Shown here: in pieces, positions 33,194 to 42,553 of the stretch
How positions within the stretch are numbered: position 1 is the first letter of the stretch
Layout: each line of letters opens with the position of its first letter
Assembly: GCF_022811725.1 (NCBI RefSeq)
Contig: NZ_CP094527.1
Span: 7,130,001-7,194,000 of the forward strand
Reading direction: 5' to 3'
Origin: Mucilaginibacter sp. SMC90
GTDB lineage: Bacteria > Bacteroidota > Bacteroidia > Sphingobacteriales > Sphingobacteriaceae
Length of the DNA stretch: 64,000 bases
The notes under the pieces: model-generated
Told to the model about the DNA's origin: nothing
Databases searched by the model: none
Seen by the model: only the letters and a program-made list of their open reading frames with translations
Position numbers and translations under genes: made by a program

Positions 33194-35674
33194 ATGAATA
33201 ACTGGTTTAAGCGTAACGGCATTCATTTTGCCATAGCTGCAATTTTCTTAGTGATCTGCTTTATATTTTTGACCCCGGCGTTCCAGGGAAAAACATTAGG
33301 CGGCAATGACGTTACAAGGGCACAGTCCACCCAAAAAGAAATTAATGAATATAAGGCCAAAGACACCACCATATTATGGACCAACCAAATATACGGCGGT
33401 ATGCCTACCTACCAGGTATGGGCCCCTTATAAAGCCAATTTAACTACATGGGTGGTTACTGCCATAAATTATACTTTCCCAACCCCGGTTGGTACAGTAT
33501 TGTTATTCTTATTAGGTACTTACTTTTTATTTATTGTATTAAAGGTTAACCCATGGCTTGCTGCAGCAGGTGCGGTGGCGTTTACTTTTTCATCGTATAA
33601 TATTATCCTGCTCACTGCCGGGCATGCCAACCAGGCGTTTGCAATAGCATTTTTTGGGCCGATACTTGCAGGTATCATTCTTACCCTTCGCGGTAAGCAT
33701 TTGTTAGGCTTTGCTGTAACCGCCTTATTCCTGGCATTAGAGATCAGGGCAAACCACGTGCAGATGACCTATTACCTGATGCTGGCCCTGCTTATCATGG
33801 TTGGTATTGAGCTTTACCATGCTATCAAAAACAAAACATTAAATGCCTTTTTAAAGTCGGTAGGTTATATAGCAGCCGCGGTTTTATTGGGTGTGGCAGT
33901 AAATGCATCTATACTTTGGAGCACTGCAGACTATGGCAACGAAACCATTCGCGGTAAATCCAACCTTACCCAGCATACTACCGAACCCAGCAATGGCTTA
34001 CCAAAAGACTATGCTTATGAATGGAGCCAGGGTGTTGGCGAATGTATCACCTTCCTGATCCCGAACGCATATGGCGGCGGCGAACAAGGTTCTACCGATC
34101 CTGAATCTCATGTAATAAAAGCTTTAAATGCAAGCGGTGCCGATCCTAACCAGGTTACCGGTATTTCTGCCAACTATCTTCCGTTGTACTGGGGTAACAA
34201 ACCTTTTACTGCCGGGCCGTTTTACTTCGGTGCAGTAATTTGCCTGCTGTTTGTATGGGGTTTAATGACTGTTAAAAACCGCATTAAATGGTGGTTGCTT
34301 GGCGCAGTGGTCTTAACCATGCTGCTGTCTTTCGGCCGGAACTGGCCTTATATCTCCGATCTGTTCTTTAACTATTTCCCGCTTTACAATAAGTTCCGTG
34401 CAGTTGAATCAATATTGGCTGTTGCAGGTTTCTGCTTCCCTATCCTTGCAGTGCTGGCGGTTAACGAAGCCATTGTAAATGAAGACAAGGCAAGCCTGTT
34501 TAAAAAATTAAAAATCGCACTTTACATTACCGGCGGCATAGTATTGATTGTAGCTGCAGTACCTTCCCTGCTTTTATCTTTCAGCGTAAGCGAGCAGCAG
34601 GCGGGTGTTATTACGCAAATAAGCCAGGCACTTAAAACTGATAGCTCGGCTATTACCCGCGCCTTAATTGCCGACAGGGAATCAATGGCCCAGACCGATG
34701 CTATCCGTTCACTGATATTCATTGCTATCGCATTTGGAATTGCATGGGCTTTCCTTAAAAAGAAAATCAACCCAACTGTTGCCTCACTTGCTTTCTTAGC
34801 CTTGATCCTGGTTGACCTTTGGGGTATCGACAAACGCTATTTAAACCATGACAGCTTTGCGCCAAAGCAGGATAATGAAACACCACAACCACGCGAGGTT
34901 GATCAGTTTATCATGAAAGATACTGACCCCGATTTCAGGGTGTTTGACGTTACACAATCAATAAAGGGCGATGGTTTTACTCCATTCTTCTACAAATCAT
35001 TGGGCGGTTACTCGGCTGCAAGGTTAAAACGCTGGGAAGAACTTGTTGATAACCAATTTTCAAAAAGTATAAACCACGATGTATTGGATATGATGAATGT
35101 TAAATATATCATCACATCTGATCCTAAAACACAAAGCGTAGGCATGCAGAAAAACGAGACTGCCTGCGGCCATGCATGGTTTGTAAAAAGCATCAAATAT
35201 GCTGATAACGCCGACCAGGAAATGGTAGCCATCAGCAGCTTTACACCAAAAGACGAAGCTATTGTTGATAAACAGTACAAAAGTGTTGTAGATGAAAAAA
35301 CATTAGGAGCAGGAGCTGGCGAAGGCAAAATTGAGCTTACCAGCTACTCGCCAGATCATATGGTTTACCAAAGTGGTTCTACGGCCTCTCAAATTGCTGT
35401 GTTCTCTGAAGTATACTATAATAAAGGATGGAAAATGTATATCGACGGAGTTGAAAAACCTTACTTCCGCGCCGATTATCTTTTACGTGCCGCTCAAATC
35501 CCAATCGGTAACCACAAAATTGAGTTCATTTTCCACCCGGCATCATATTACACCGGCGAAAAAATTTCGTTAGCAGGTTCAATCCTGCTGGTACTTGCTT
35601 TAGGCGGTGCTGCATATACCGAAAACAAAAAGAAAGCTCTGGCTGCAAAACCGGCTGATAAGAAAAAAGCTTAA
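33194..35674 (+). CDS. YfhO-like polytopic membrane protein
   Basis: An 826-residue integral membrane protein. One helix lies near residues 10-28, about a dozen more between 100 and 565, and one at the C-terminus (about 793-812). Between the last two is a large soluble domain rich in beta sequence. The layout and the segment YGGMPTYQVW in the first outer loop fit YfhO, a GT-C-like family implicated in glycosylating lipoteichoic acid in Gram-positives; the role in Bacteroidota is unknown. TATTTTTG at 33161-33168 resembles a -7 box. A strong terminator follows. Confidence 0.85.
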   Translation: MNNWFKRNGIHFAIAAIFLVICFIFLTPAFQGKTLGGNDVTRAQSTQKEINEYKAKDTTILWTNQIYGGMPTYQVWAPYKANLTTWVVTAINYTFPTPVGTVLLFLLGTYFLFIVLKVNPWLAAAGAVAFTFSSYNIILLTAGHANQAFAIAFFGPILAGIILTLRGKHLLGFAVTALFLALEIRANHVQMTYYLMLALLIMVGIELYHAIKNKTLNAFLKSVGYIAAAVLLGVAVNASILWSTADYGNETIRGKSNLTQHTTEPSNGLPKDYAYEWSQGVGECITFLIPNAYGGGEQGSTDPESHVIKALNASGADPNQVTGISANYLPLYWGNKPFTAGPFYFGAVICLLFVWGLMTVKNRIKWWLLGAVVLTMLLSFGRNWPYISDLFFNYFPLYNKFRAVESILAVAGFCFPILAVLAVNEAIVNEDKASLFKKLKIALYITGGIVLIVAAVPSLLLSFSVSEQQAGVITQISQALKTDSSAITRALIADRESMAQTDAIRSLIFIAIAFGIAWAFLKKKINPTVASLAFLALILVDLWGIDKRYLNHDSFAPKQDNETPQPREVDQFIMKDTDPDFRVFDVTQSIKGDGFTPFFYKSLGGYSAARLKRWEELVDNQFSKSINHDVLDMMNVKYIITSDPKTQSVGMQKNETACGHAWFVKSIKYADNADQEMVAISSFTPKDEAIVDKQYKSVVDEKTLGAGAGEGKIELTSYSPDHMVYQSGSTASQIAVFSEVYYNKGWKMYIDGVEKPYFRADYLLRAAQIPIGNHKIEFIFHPASYYTGEKISLAGSILLVLALGGAAYTENKKKALAAKPADKKKA

Positions 35675-35694
35675 TCAAAAGCATATTTTAAAGA

Positions 35695-35727
35695 AAAAGC
35701 GATGGGTTAATACTCATCGCTTTTTTT
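35695..35727 (+). terminator. Rho-independent terminator of the YfhO-like gene
   Basis: AAAAGCGATG (35695-35704) pairs with CATCGCTTTT (35715-35724), and the T-run extends to 35727. It starts 21 bp after the stop codon. Confidence 0.85.
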
Positions 35728-35823
35728 GTGGGCTATTATGCGCCAATACATGGTTATCAGAACAATATCATCCGTACGTATGCTTAAAAGATTGTAACTT
35801 TGAAATAACCATATCACAAAAAG

Positions 35824-36687
35824 ATGAAAGAATTAATTCAGCAAAGCAAATTTGATGAGCTCAAATATGTTCTGCAAAGTTCCAATAGCCAATTAAAAAT
35901 ACATCAGGTCCTCTTGCAGTGTTTAAACGGTACCCATTTGGAAGAAACCGATTATGGTTTTGAAGCAAACATGTACCAGGAAGAATTTCTGGAAGGCTTT
36001 AATTTGTATAAGGCATTAAACACATCTGAAATTCCCCAAAACCAGCTTCAGGAGTATAAAACCGCATTAACATTCCTGGTATTCAAAATGGGAGGGTTTA
36101 TCAAACTTTTGGCTGATAAAACCATGCAGCAAGGATTATATCTTTCACAAGTTGAAAACGTTTATAAAGTTAGCCCCAATTTAAGAAACGAACTACAGGC
36201 ATTTATTGATTTGTTAAAAGAAACAGGTGATGTACAATCAATTGCAAATGTATCTGCCGCAAAAGCGCAGATCAGCCTATCGGTAGGCGACCTCCTTGAA
36301 AAGCACGAAATTGGGCAGGACATGCTGCAGTTTGCCAGGGGATATGAAAATGCCGGGTTAAAAGACCAGGCCGCCCGTATTTACCAAAACATACTATCGG
36401 ATTTTGAATGTGAATCTGTAAGGGCATCAAGTAATTTATTTCCGGAGATCACTCACATCGATACCCGCAGCGATGAGGAGATAGCAGTTTTTGAAGCCGC
36501 TAAAAATGGCTTTGAAGCAATTACCGGCACTGATCTCCCCCTCGTAAAAAGAGTTAAACCTGATGCTGATGTTAATGCTGAAAAATTAGCCGGGAAGATA
36601 GATAAAACTGAAATACCGGCGGAAGATGAAGAAGAAGAAAATAATACTGTCAGCTTTTGGGGCAAGCTTAAAAGATTTTTTGGATAA
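35824..36687 (+). CDS. Unrecognised 287-residue helical protein
   Basis: I do not recognise this protein. It has no signal peptide or membrane span. Residues 1-200 look wholly alpha-helical, and YENAGLKDQAARIYQNILSDFECES (about 180-204) reads like a degenerate TPR. The C-terminal 50 residues are acidic and probably disordered (PAEDEEEENN), ending in a basic aromatic patch WGKLKRFFG that could bind a membrane or partner. The coding signal is clear: 864 bases with no rival frame. The gene stands alone between a terminator and a MITE-like element. Confidence 0.75.
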   Translation: MKELIQQSKFDELKYVLQSSNSQLKIHQVLLQCLNGTHLEETDYGFEANMYQEEFLEGFNLYKALNTSEIPQNQLQEYKTALTFLVFKMGGFIKLLADKTMQQGLYLSQVENVYKVSPNLRNELQAFIDLLKETGDVQSIANVSAAKAQISLSVGDLLEKHEIGQDMLQFARGYENAGLKDQAARIYQNILSDFECESVRASSNLFPEITHIDTRSDEEIAVFEAAKNGFEAITGTDLPLVKRVKPDADVNAEKLAGKIDKTEIPAEDEEEENNTVSFWGKLKRFFG

Positions 36688-36715
36688 GCAGAAGTAGCCA
36701 TTACTCACAGGCCTC

Positions 36716-36933
36716 CCCTACATACCAATGTCATTAAGTTAGGGAAATCCCCCAGAGGGGGAACAGGTTTGTAGTAATATCATATACCGAAGATAACCGT
36801 GCCAGAGGTACGGAACACTCGGAGTTGTGTACCTCTGGCACACCAAGACAAACAAATCTTTAATTTCTACAAACCTTTTGCACCTCTGGTGCAACCTGTC
36901 AATCCCTTAACTTAATGACATTGCCCTACATAC
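36716..36933. mobile_element. MITE-like element (36726-36923) with 10-bp target duplication
   Basis: The termini are inverted: CAATGTCATTAAGTTAGGGA at 36726-36745 and its inverse at 36903-36923 with a single-base indel. The element is 198 bp and is flanked directly by identical 10-bp copies CCCTACATAC (36716-36725 and 36924-36933). Inside is a perfect 13-bp hairpin, 36799-36811 / 36829-36841, plus a GCACCTCTGGTGC palindrome near 36880. It has no coding capacity. The termini resemble those of the element at 57220-57426. This nearly fills the 275-bp gap after the unrecognised gene. Confidence 0.75.
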
Positions 36934-36962
36934 TTGTGCCAGATTTTTGATTTATTGATTAT

Positions 36963-37715
36963 TTAATCATTCGTCCGTCTGTTTTTCAACCAATACCAGC
37001 CTAAATTAAAGGCGATAATAAAGTGATTAAAAACAGTAGGGATCAAGCCATAATTGCGCTTCATGATATCAAAACGCTCCATCAAACTTTGGCGATGTCT
37101 TTTCTTTGACATGCCGCCTACCAGGTATTTGGCCACATAACGGTTAACGTTAACTATCTTTTTGGCGTTTTTCGCAGCGCGGATTATCCAGTCGATATCC
37201 GAGCTCAATTGATAGCTGCGATCATATGGTTCGGCCAGTGAACGCCTGATGTAAATGGCCTGGTGACTAATACTCATACCATACTTAAAGCCTCTCCATG
37301 TAAACTTTGCCGGTGCTTTATGCCTGCGTTGCCCTAAACTGGTGCCGTTATCGGCAATCATTTCAGTTTCGCCGTAATAAATGTCAGCGTTATCTGCCGA
37401 AGCAAAAACCGTTGCAACAGTTTGATGATCGTAAAACTCATCGCCCGAGTTCATGAAAATCACGTAGTCGCCCGTTGCCAGGGCAAGGCCTTTATTCATA
37501 GCGTCGTAAATGCCCTCGTCTTTCTCGCTGATGAATTTAGCTATCCGGCTTTTATGCCGATCAATTACCTGCAAAGTACCGTCGTTAGATAAGCCATCAA
37601 CAATGATATATTCAATATTGGTATATGTCTGATTAACTACTGAGCGAATAGTGCGCTCAATATCCCTAACGTTATTGTAAACAATGGTGATAACGCTTAA
37701 CCGGGGATTAAACAT
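36963..37715 (-). CDS. Family 2 glycosyltransferase
   Basis: A 250-residue GT-A enzyme using a nucleotide sugar. Motifs: LSVITIVYNNVRDIERTIRSVVNQTY, the YIIVDGLSNDGT loop, and GDYVIFMNSGDEFYDH with the metal-site acidic pair. The acceptor is probably a polysaccharide or lipid-linked sugar. Its start overlaps the stop of the upstream glycosyltransferase gene by 8 nt, so the two are one operon making a surface glycan. The DxD is read here as the SGDE region, typical of the WcaA/WbyL-like subfamily. Confidence 0.9.
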   Translation of the reverse strand: MFNPRLSVITIVYNNVRDIERTIRSVVNQTYTNIEYIIVDGLSNDGTLQVIDRHKSRIAKFISEKDEGIYDAMNKGLALATGDYVIFMNSGDEFYDHQTVATVFASADNADIYYGETEMIADNGTSLGQRRHKAPAKFTWRGFKYGMSISHQAIYIRRSLAEPYDRSYQLSSDIDWIIRAAKNAKKIVNVNRYVAKYLVGGMSKKRHRQSLMERFDIMKRNYGLIPTVFNHFIIAFNLGWYWLKNRRTND

Positions 37716-38991
37716 TGCTACCTCCCTTGCTCAATAACTTTTGATATACCTCGATATGTTTTTGGGCAATTACTTCCTCCGAAAACCTATCCATAATGGT
37801 TTGCCGGGCCTGCTGGTTTAGCTTGTCTTTTTCAGGATGTTTAATGATCCACTCCATGCCATCAGCAAAACTTTCGGCCGAACGATAGGTAGCGAGGTAG
37901 CCACTATACTCATGCTGTACCATATCCGGGATGCCACCGGTTGTAAAAGCAATAACCGGCGTGCCGCAACTCAGGCTTTCCATTACGGTATAAGGCAAAT
38001 TATCCTCAAGCGAGGGGATCAAAAAAGCATCGGCCGCGGCGTAATGCAGGGCCAGTTTTTCGTCGTTATTGATGGTTCCTAAAAAACTGGTTTTAAAAGG
38101 GAAGTCGGGCAGGTTTTCTGTACCACGGTTGCCAAACACCACCAGTTCTACCTGATCTGTATCTGCTCCTAAACGCAGCTTAAGTAGTTCCATACTTTCC
38201 AGCAGGTACTGGGTTCCTTTGTGCAAATCCTTACGCGATGGCATAAACCCACTTAAAAAAATAAATTTGTCTGTCGGCAGCCCGGCCTGTTGTTTTGCCT
38301 GTTGCTTATCAATGGGCTTAAAAACATCCGTTTCAAGCGTATTAGGGATATTATTAACGACCCTCCGCTGCATCAGGCTGCTTTTTTTTACCGACGCCTG
38401 CATCCACAAACTTGGTGCAACCACATCAAAATCAAGTTGCTGGTAGGCCTTATTTTTTTGCTGCCAGATACGGTGAGAAATATCATTGTCCCCGGCATTG
38501 ATAAGCAGCGGGCAATTACCACATTCCTGCAGGTAGTGATCGCACGTATAACGCACATGGCAGCCGCCGGTAAAGGCGTTACTATCGTGAAAGGTCCACA
38601 CCACAGGCTTTCCCAGCTTTTTAATTTCGGCTATATGTTTTGGATCTAAAAAACCATGATTGATCCAGTGCAGGTGAATGATATCAGCGTTTTTAACATC
38701 AGGGTGCTTAATTACCGAACGACCAAACCAGCTGAAAGAGAAGGGCGTACGGCTGTCGGACTTTAGAAACCGTTTGGCTAATATCCGCTCCAGGATAATG
38801 GTTGCCGCCGTATAAGATTTTTGAATAATACTACGGTTAAAAGTCTTTATCTCAGGATTATTTCCAAATTTATAATGTACTATAATTTTAGAATCGATAT
38901 TTTGGCTAAGTAATGCACTATTAAGGCGTATGCAGGCCCTGCCTGCGCCGCCATTGCCGTCATACGTATTGAGGTGCACCACTTTTAACAT
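37708..38991 (-). CDS. Family 4-type (GT-B) glycosyltransferase
   Basis: A 427-residue GT-B enzyme. The N-terminal domain starts VVHLNTYDGNGGAGRACIRLNSAL with the donor-loop glycines. The C-terminal domain contains the family signature ADAFLIPSLEDNLPYTVMESLSCGTPVIAFTTGGIPDMV (Glu-x7-Glu). It also has a central cysteine-rich insertion (CHVRYTCDHYLQECGNCP), seen in a subset of Bacteroidota capsule enzymes. It is cotranscribed with the GT2 gene (8-nt overlap). The start at 38991 is 37 bp from the divergent S41 protease gene, so their promoters overlap. Confidence 0.9.
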   Translation of the reverse strand: MLKVVHLNTYDGNGGAGRACIRLNSALLSQNIDSKIIVHYKFGNNPEIKTFNRSIIQKSYTAATIILERILAKRFLKSDSRTPFSFSWFGRSVIKHPDVKNADIIHLHWINHGFLDPKHIAEIKKLGKPVVWTFHDSNAFTGGCHVRYTCDHYLQECGNCPLLINAGDNDISHRIWQQKNKAYQQLDFDVVAPSLWMQASVKKSSLMQRRVVNNIPNTLETDVFKPIDKQQAKQQAGLPTDKFIFLSGFMPSRKDLHKGTQYLLESMELLKLRLGADTDQVELVVFGNRGTENLPDFPFKTSFLGTINNDEKLALHYAAADAFLIPSLEDNLPYTVMESLSCGTPVIAFTTGGIPDMVQHEYSGYLATYRSAESFADGMEWIIKHPEKDKLNQQARQTIMDRFSEEVIAQKHIEVYQKLLSKGGSNV

Positions 38992-39028
38992 GGCTCAAAA
39001 ATACATTTATTCATAAAACTTAAACCAT

Positions 39029-42000
39029 ATGAAGAAACTATACATTGTATTGTTTTCGGCAGTATTGTATCAAACAAACCTTAAAGCCCAAACTACCGGA
39101 AACTATTTTACCTCCAACCCAACCCTTACCCCGGATGGTAAAACCGTAATTTTCAGTTACGAAGGCGACCTCTGGAAAGCCGATATCAGCAGCCCGGCTG
39201 CAACAAGGCTAACAGCTATGCAGGGCGAAGAAACCAGTCCGCGGGTATCGCCCGACGGGCAATGGCTGGCGTTTTCATCAAACCAGTTTGGTAATAACGA
39301 TGTGTATGTGATGCCGCTTGCAGGCGGCGATATTAAACAGCTTACCTATAACGATGCCGGTGATAACGTAGATTCATGGAGCTGGGATTCAAAATCCATC
39401 TATTTTAACTCGTCGCGCTATAATGGTTTCAGCGAGTATAAGGTAGCGGCAACCGGCGGCACACCCGTACGGTTGTTCGGGCACTATTTCAATACCATAC
39501 ATGGCGTTGTTGAGCACCCGCAAACCGGCGAACTGTTTTTCAGCAATACCTGGGAGAGTATCTTTTTCCCTACGCGCAAGCATTATAAAGGCGCTTATAA
39601 CCCCGATATTCAATCATACAATCCCAAAACCAAGGCTTATAAAAAATATACCGACTGGCAGGGGAAGGATTTCTGGACTACCATTGATCAGAAAGGGAAC
39701 ATCTATTTCGTATCAGACGAAGGTAACGAGGAGTATAACCTGTACACTTTTATCGATGGCAAAAAAACTGCGTTAACCCAGTTCCCTACATCTATCAAAC
39801 GTCCCCAGGTTAGCGCCGACGGCAGCAAGGTTGTTTTTGAAAAAGATTACCAGATTTTTGTTTACGATATAGCATCCAAACAAACGCAGAAATTAACCTT
39901 AAACCTGTTCCGCAATAATGTACTACCTAAAGATCAATCATTTGAGGTAAGCGGCAAAATTGGATCGGCTGCGTTATCACCCGACGGTAAAAAACTGGCA
40001 TTTGTATCCCGCGGCGAATTGTTTGTAAGCGATGCCGAAGGTAAATTCATCAAAAAACTGGAGCGCAACACCAGCGAACGCGTTACCGAAGTAAGCTGGA
40101 TGAGCGACAATAAAACCTTGATTTTTGGTCAAACACTGGGTGGTTTTCCTAACTGGTACACTATAGCTGCCGATGGCACAGGTGATGAAAAACAACTTAC
40201 TGCCGATAAAGGCAGTAACCGCTCGTTAAGCATAAATAAGGATGGTACACAGGCTATTTATTTGAGCGGCCGAAACGAGTTGAAGCTTTTGGACATGAAA
40301 GGGCTTACATCAAAAACTATCGTTACCGACGAGTTTTGGGGCTTTGAGAGTACCGCGCCAAGGTTTTCGCCAAATGGCGAGTATGTGATTTATAACGCAT
40401 ATCGGAATTTTGAAATGGATGTTTTTGTTTATGAGATAAAAACCGGAAAGATCATTAACCTGACCAACAGCGGTGTTACCGAAGCCGCGCCATTTTGGTC
40501 GCCGGATGGTAAGTATATTTATTTCACATCGTCACGTACACAGCCCGAGTATCCTTATGGCTCGAAGGATGCCCATATTTACCGCATGCCTTTGCAAAAG
40601 TATGATGATCCGTTTAAGATGGATAAGTTTACCGATTTGTTTAAGGATGAGAAAAAAGACTCGGACGATAAAAACAAAAAGGATAAGGATAAAAAAGTAT
40701 CTAATAAAAAGAAACCTCTATCTGAGCAGCCAACTCCAAAAGCGCCTTCAGATATTACCATAGATACCGAAGAACTGATGAAACGGTTAGAGCGGATCAG
40801 TCCGGAGTTTGGTCAGGCACAAGGTTCTTACGTAATTCAGAAGGGTGATAAAACCCTGGTGTATTATGCATCCAACCACAGCGAGGGCAAAGCAGCACTT
40901 TACCGCACCACGCTTGAGGCATTTGAGCAACCTAAAACTGAAAAAGTTGGCGGCGGCGACTTTGGCAACTTTGATATTTTTGGCAATGGCGATAAATATT
41001 TCCTTACAGCTGGCGGCAATGTTTACACTTTAAATATTGATGCCAACAAAGTAGACAAGGTAGAGCTCAATTACAGCTTTACCCGCAACATGGCCGGTGA
41101 GTTTGCGCAGATGTTTGATGAAACCTGGGCCGGCCTGGATGAAAACTATTATGATGGCAGCTTCCATGGTGCCGACTGGAAAAAAGTTCATGATACCTAC
41201 AAAACCTTTGTACCATACATTACCAACCGTGCCGATCTGCGCCTGTTGCTGAACGATATGCTGGGCGAGCTGAACTCGTCGCACCAGGGTTTTTACTCAA
41301 ACGGCAGCGAGGAAAAGAAAACCATCTCCTACCGTACCATGGAAACCGGGATCATTTTTGACAACGATTCGCCATATAAAGTTAGTGGCATAGCTACCCG
41401 AAGCAATGCTGATAAAGCCGGGGTAGATGTAAAACCCGGCGATATATTGAAAGCGGTAAACGGCGTTACCGTTGACGAAAAGCAAGACCGTAACTACTAC
41501 TTCAGCAAACCATCGCTTGATAAGGAAATTGAGCTCACCTTTAACCGCGGCGGCAAAGACATTAAAGTGAAGCTGCATCCAGAATCTACCGGCGATTTGT
41601 CAGGCAATCTTTACGACGACTGGATCAAAGCCAATGCTAAAACTGTTACCGAAAAAAGTAAAGGCCGCATTGCTTACTCTTATATGAAAAACATGGGCGA
41701 CGGGGCCCTTGAAGATTTCCTGGAAGACATGGTTGATGATGCCTATAAAAAAGACGCACTGATCCTCGACCTGAGATATAATACCGGCGGTAACGTACAT
41801 GATAATGTTTTGAAATTCCTGTCACAAAAACCTTATCTGCAATGGGCTTACCGCGACGGCAAAAAAACTCCACAACCAAACTTTGCACCGGCGGCTAAAC
41901 CCATTATTTTGCTCATGAACGAGCAAACCCTGAGCGACGGCGAAATGACTTCGCAGGGATTCAAGCAATTAGGGTTAGGCAAGATCATCGGCACCGAAAC

Positions 42001-42217
42001 CTACCGCTGGATTATTTTCACGAGCGGCAAAGGCTTGGTTGATGGTTCGTTTTACCGCATCCCGGCTTGGGGATGCTATACCCTTGATGGCAAAGACATC
42101 GAAAAAAATGGTGTATCACCCGATATCTATGTAAAAACAGATTTTGTTGACAGGATTGAAAACAAAGATCCGCAGCTGGACAGGGCTATTGAGGAGATTT
42201 TGAAGCAGTTGAAATAG
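39029..42217 (+). CDS. Tricorn-like S41 peptidase
   Basis: A 1062-residue exported protease. Signal peptide at 1-20 (cut NLKAQ). Residues about 25-560 form beta-propeller repeats of TolB/WD40-like type (LTPDGKTVIFSYEGDLW, SPDGQWLAFSS). A tricorn C1 region follows, then a PDZ domain near 770-850 and the S41 catalytic domain. The expected active-site residues are present: Ser751-His752 (ELNSSHQGF) and the nucleophile Ser969 (NEQTLSDGE), close to their positions in archaeal tricorn (746 and 965). A Lys/Asp-rich linker (KDEKKDSDDKNKKDKDKK) lies near 540-565. It degrades peptides, probably in the periplasm. Confidence 0.92.
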   Translation: MKKLYIVLFSAVLYQTNLKAQTTGNYFTSNPTLTPDGKTVIFSYEGDLWKADISSPAATRLTAMQGEETSPRVSPDGQWLAFSSNQFGNNDVYVMPLAGGDIKQLTYNDAGDNVDSWSWDSKSIYFNSSRYNGFSEYKVAATGGTPVRLFGHYFNTIHGVVEHPQTGELFFSNTWESIFFPTRKHYKGAYNPDIQSYNPKTKAYKKYTDWQGKDFWTTIDQKGNIYFVSDEGNEEYNLYTFIDGKKTALTQFPTSIKRPQVSADGSKVVFEKDYQIFVYDIASKQTQKLTLNLFRNNVLPKDQSFEVSGKIGSAALSPDGKKLAFVSRGELFVSDAEGKFIKKLERNTSERVTEVSWMSDNKTLIFGQTLGGFPNWYTIAADGTGDEKQLTADKGSNRSLSINKDGTQAIYLSGRNELKLLDMKGLTSKTIVTDEFWGFESTAPRFSPNGEYVIYNAYRNFEMDVFVYEIKTGKIINLTNSGVTEAAPFWSPDGKYIYFTSSRTQPEYPYGSKDAHIYRMPLQKYDDPFKMDKFTDLFKDEKKDSDDKNKKDKDKKVSNKKKPLSEQPTPKAPSDITIDTEELMKRLERISPEFGQAQGSYVIQKGDKTLVYYASNHSEGKAALYRTTLEAFEQPKTEKVGGGDFGNFDIFGNGDKYFLTAGGNVYTLNIDANKVDKVELNYSFTRNMAGEFAQMFDETWAGLDENYYDGSFHGADWKKVHDTYKTFVPYITNRADLRLLLNDMLGELNSSHQGFYSNGSEEKKTISYRTMETGIIFDNDSPYKVSGIATRSNADKAGVDVKPGDILKAVNGVTVDEKQDRNYYFSKPSLDKEIELTFNRGGKDIKVKLHPESTGDLSGNLYDDWIKANAKTVTEKSKGRIAYSYMKNMGDGALEDFLEDMVDDAYKKDALILDLRYNTGGNVHDNVLKFLSQKPYLQWAYRDGKKTPQPNFAPAAKPIILLMNEQTLSDGEMTSQGFKQLGLGKIIGTETYRWIIFTSGKGLVDGSFYRIPAWGCYTLDGKDIEKNGVSPDIYVKTDFVDRIENKDPQLDRAIEEILKQLK

Positions 42218-42232
42218 CAAAGCTTATAAAAC

Positions 42233-42314
42233 CGTCATTGCGAGGTACGAAGCAATCCCCGACTTACAGAGCCGCTCTGCATAGTTCGCGATTGCTTCGT
42301 ACCTCGCAATGACG
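42233..42314. repeat. ATTGCGAG...GAAGCAATC palindromic repeat
   Basis: Perfect inverted arms of 25 bp lie at 42233-42257 and 42290-42314 (core CATTGCGAGGTACGAAGCAAT) around a 32-nt spacer. It follows the S41 gene by 16 bp. A diverged half copy lies at 29357-29383. This motif type is widely dispersed in Bacteroidota genomes; it may also act as a terminator here. Confidence 0.9.
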
Positions 42315-42429
42315 TTTTCATATTATACTTCTTTTTCGATTCGTCAACCACAACTGCCACTCTAAACTGCAACTGCTGCTAAACCACTCTCTAACCACTA
42401 ACCTGCAATCACTTATTTAGAACATATCC

Positions 42430-42473
42430 AAATAACATTTGTATAAAGCACTAACCGCTTTCAAATGTTATTT
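42430..42473. promoter_or_regulatory. Inverted repeat in the aconitase upstream region
   Basis: AAATAACATTTG (42430-42441) and its perfect inverse CAAATGTTATTT (42462-42473) are separated by 20 nt. TTTTTTG directly follows, near where a -7 box would be expected; the spacing to a TA is one base too long. It may be an operator or the leader hairpin of the aconitase gene, 80 bp further on. Confidence 0.45.
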
Positions 42474-42553
42474 TTTGTAAATTCGCCGCTCTAAGGCCAG
42501 TTAATGGGCTTAACGTCAATTTCTTTTACTTTTCACCTAAAAATCAAATACAA

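Noticed and set aside
40640..40730. Frameshift or low-quality insertion in the S41 protease (Lys/Asp-rich run)
   Set aside because: The frame is continuous and both flanking domains are intact; such charged linkers occur between the propeller and protease parts of tricorn-like proteins.
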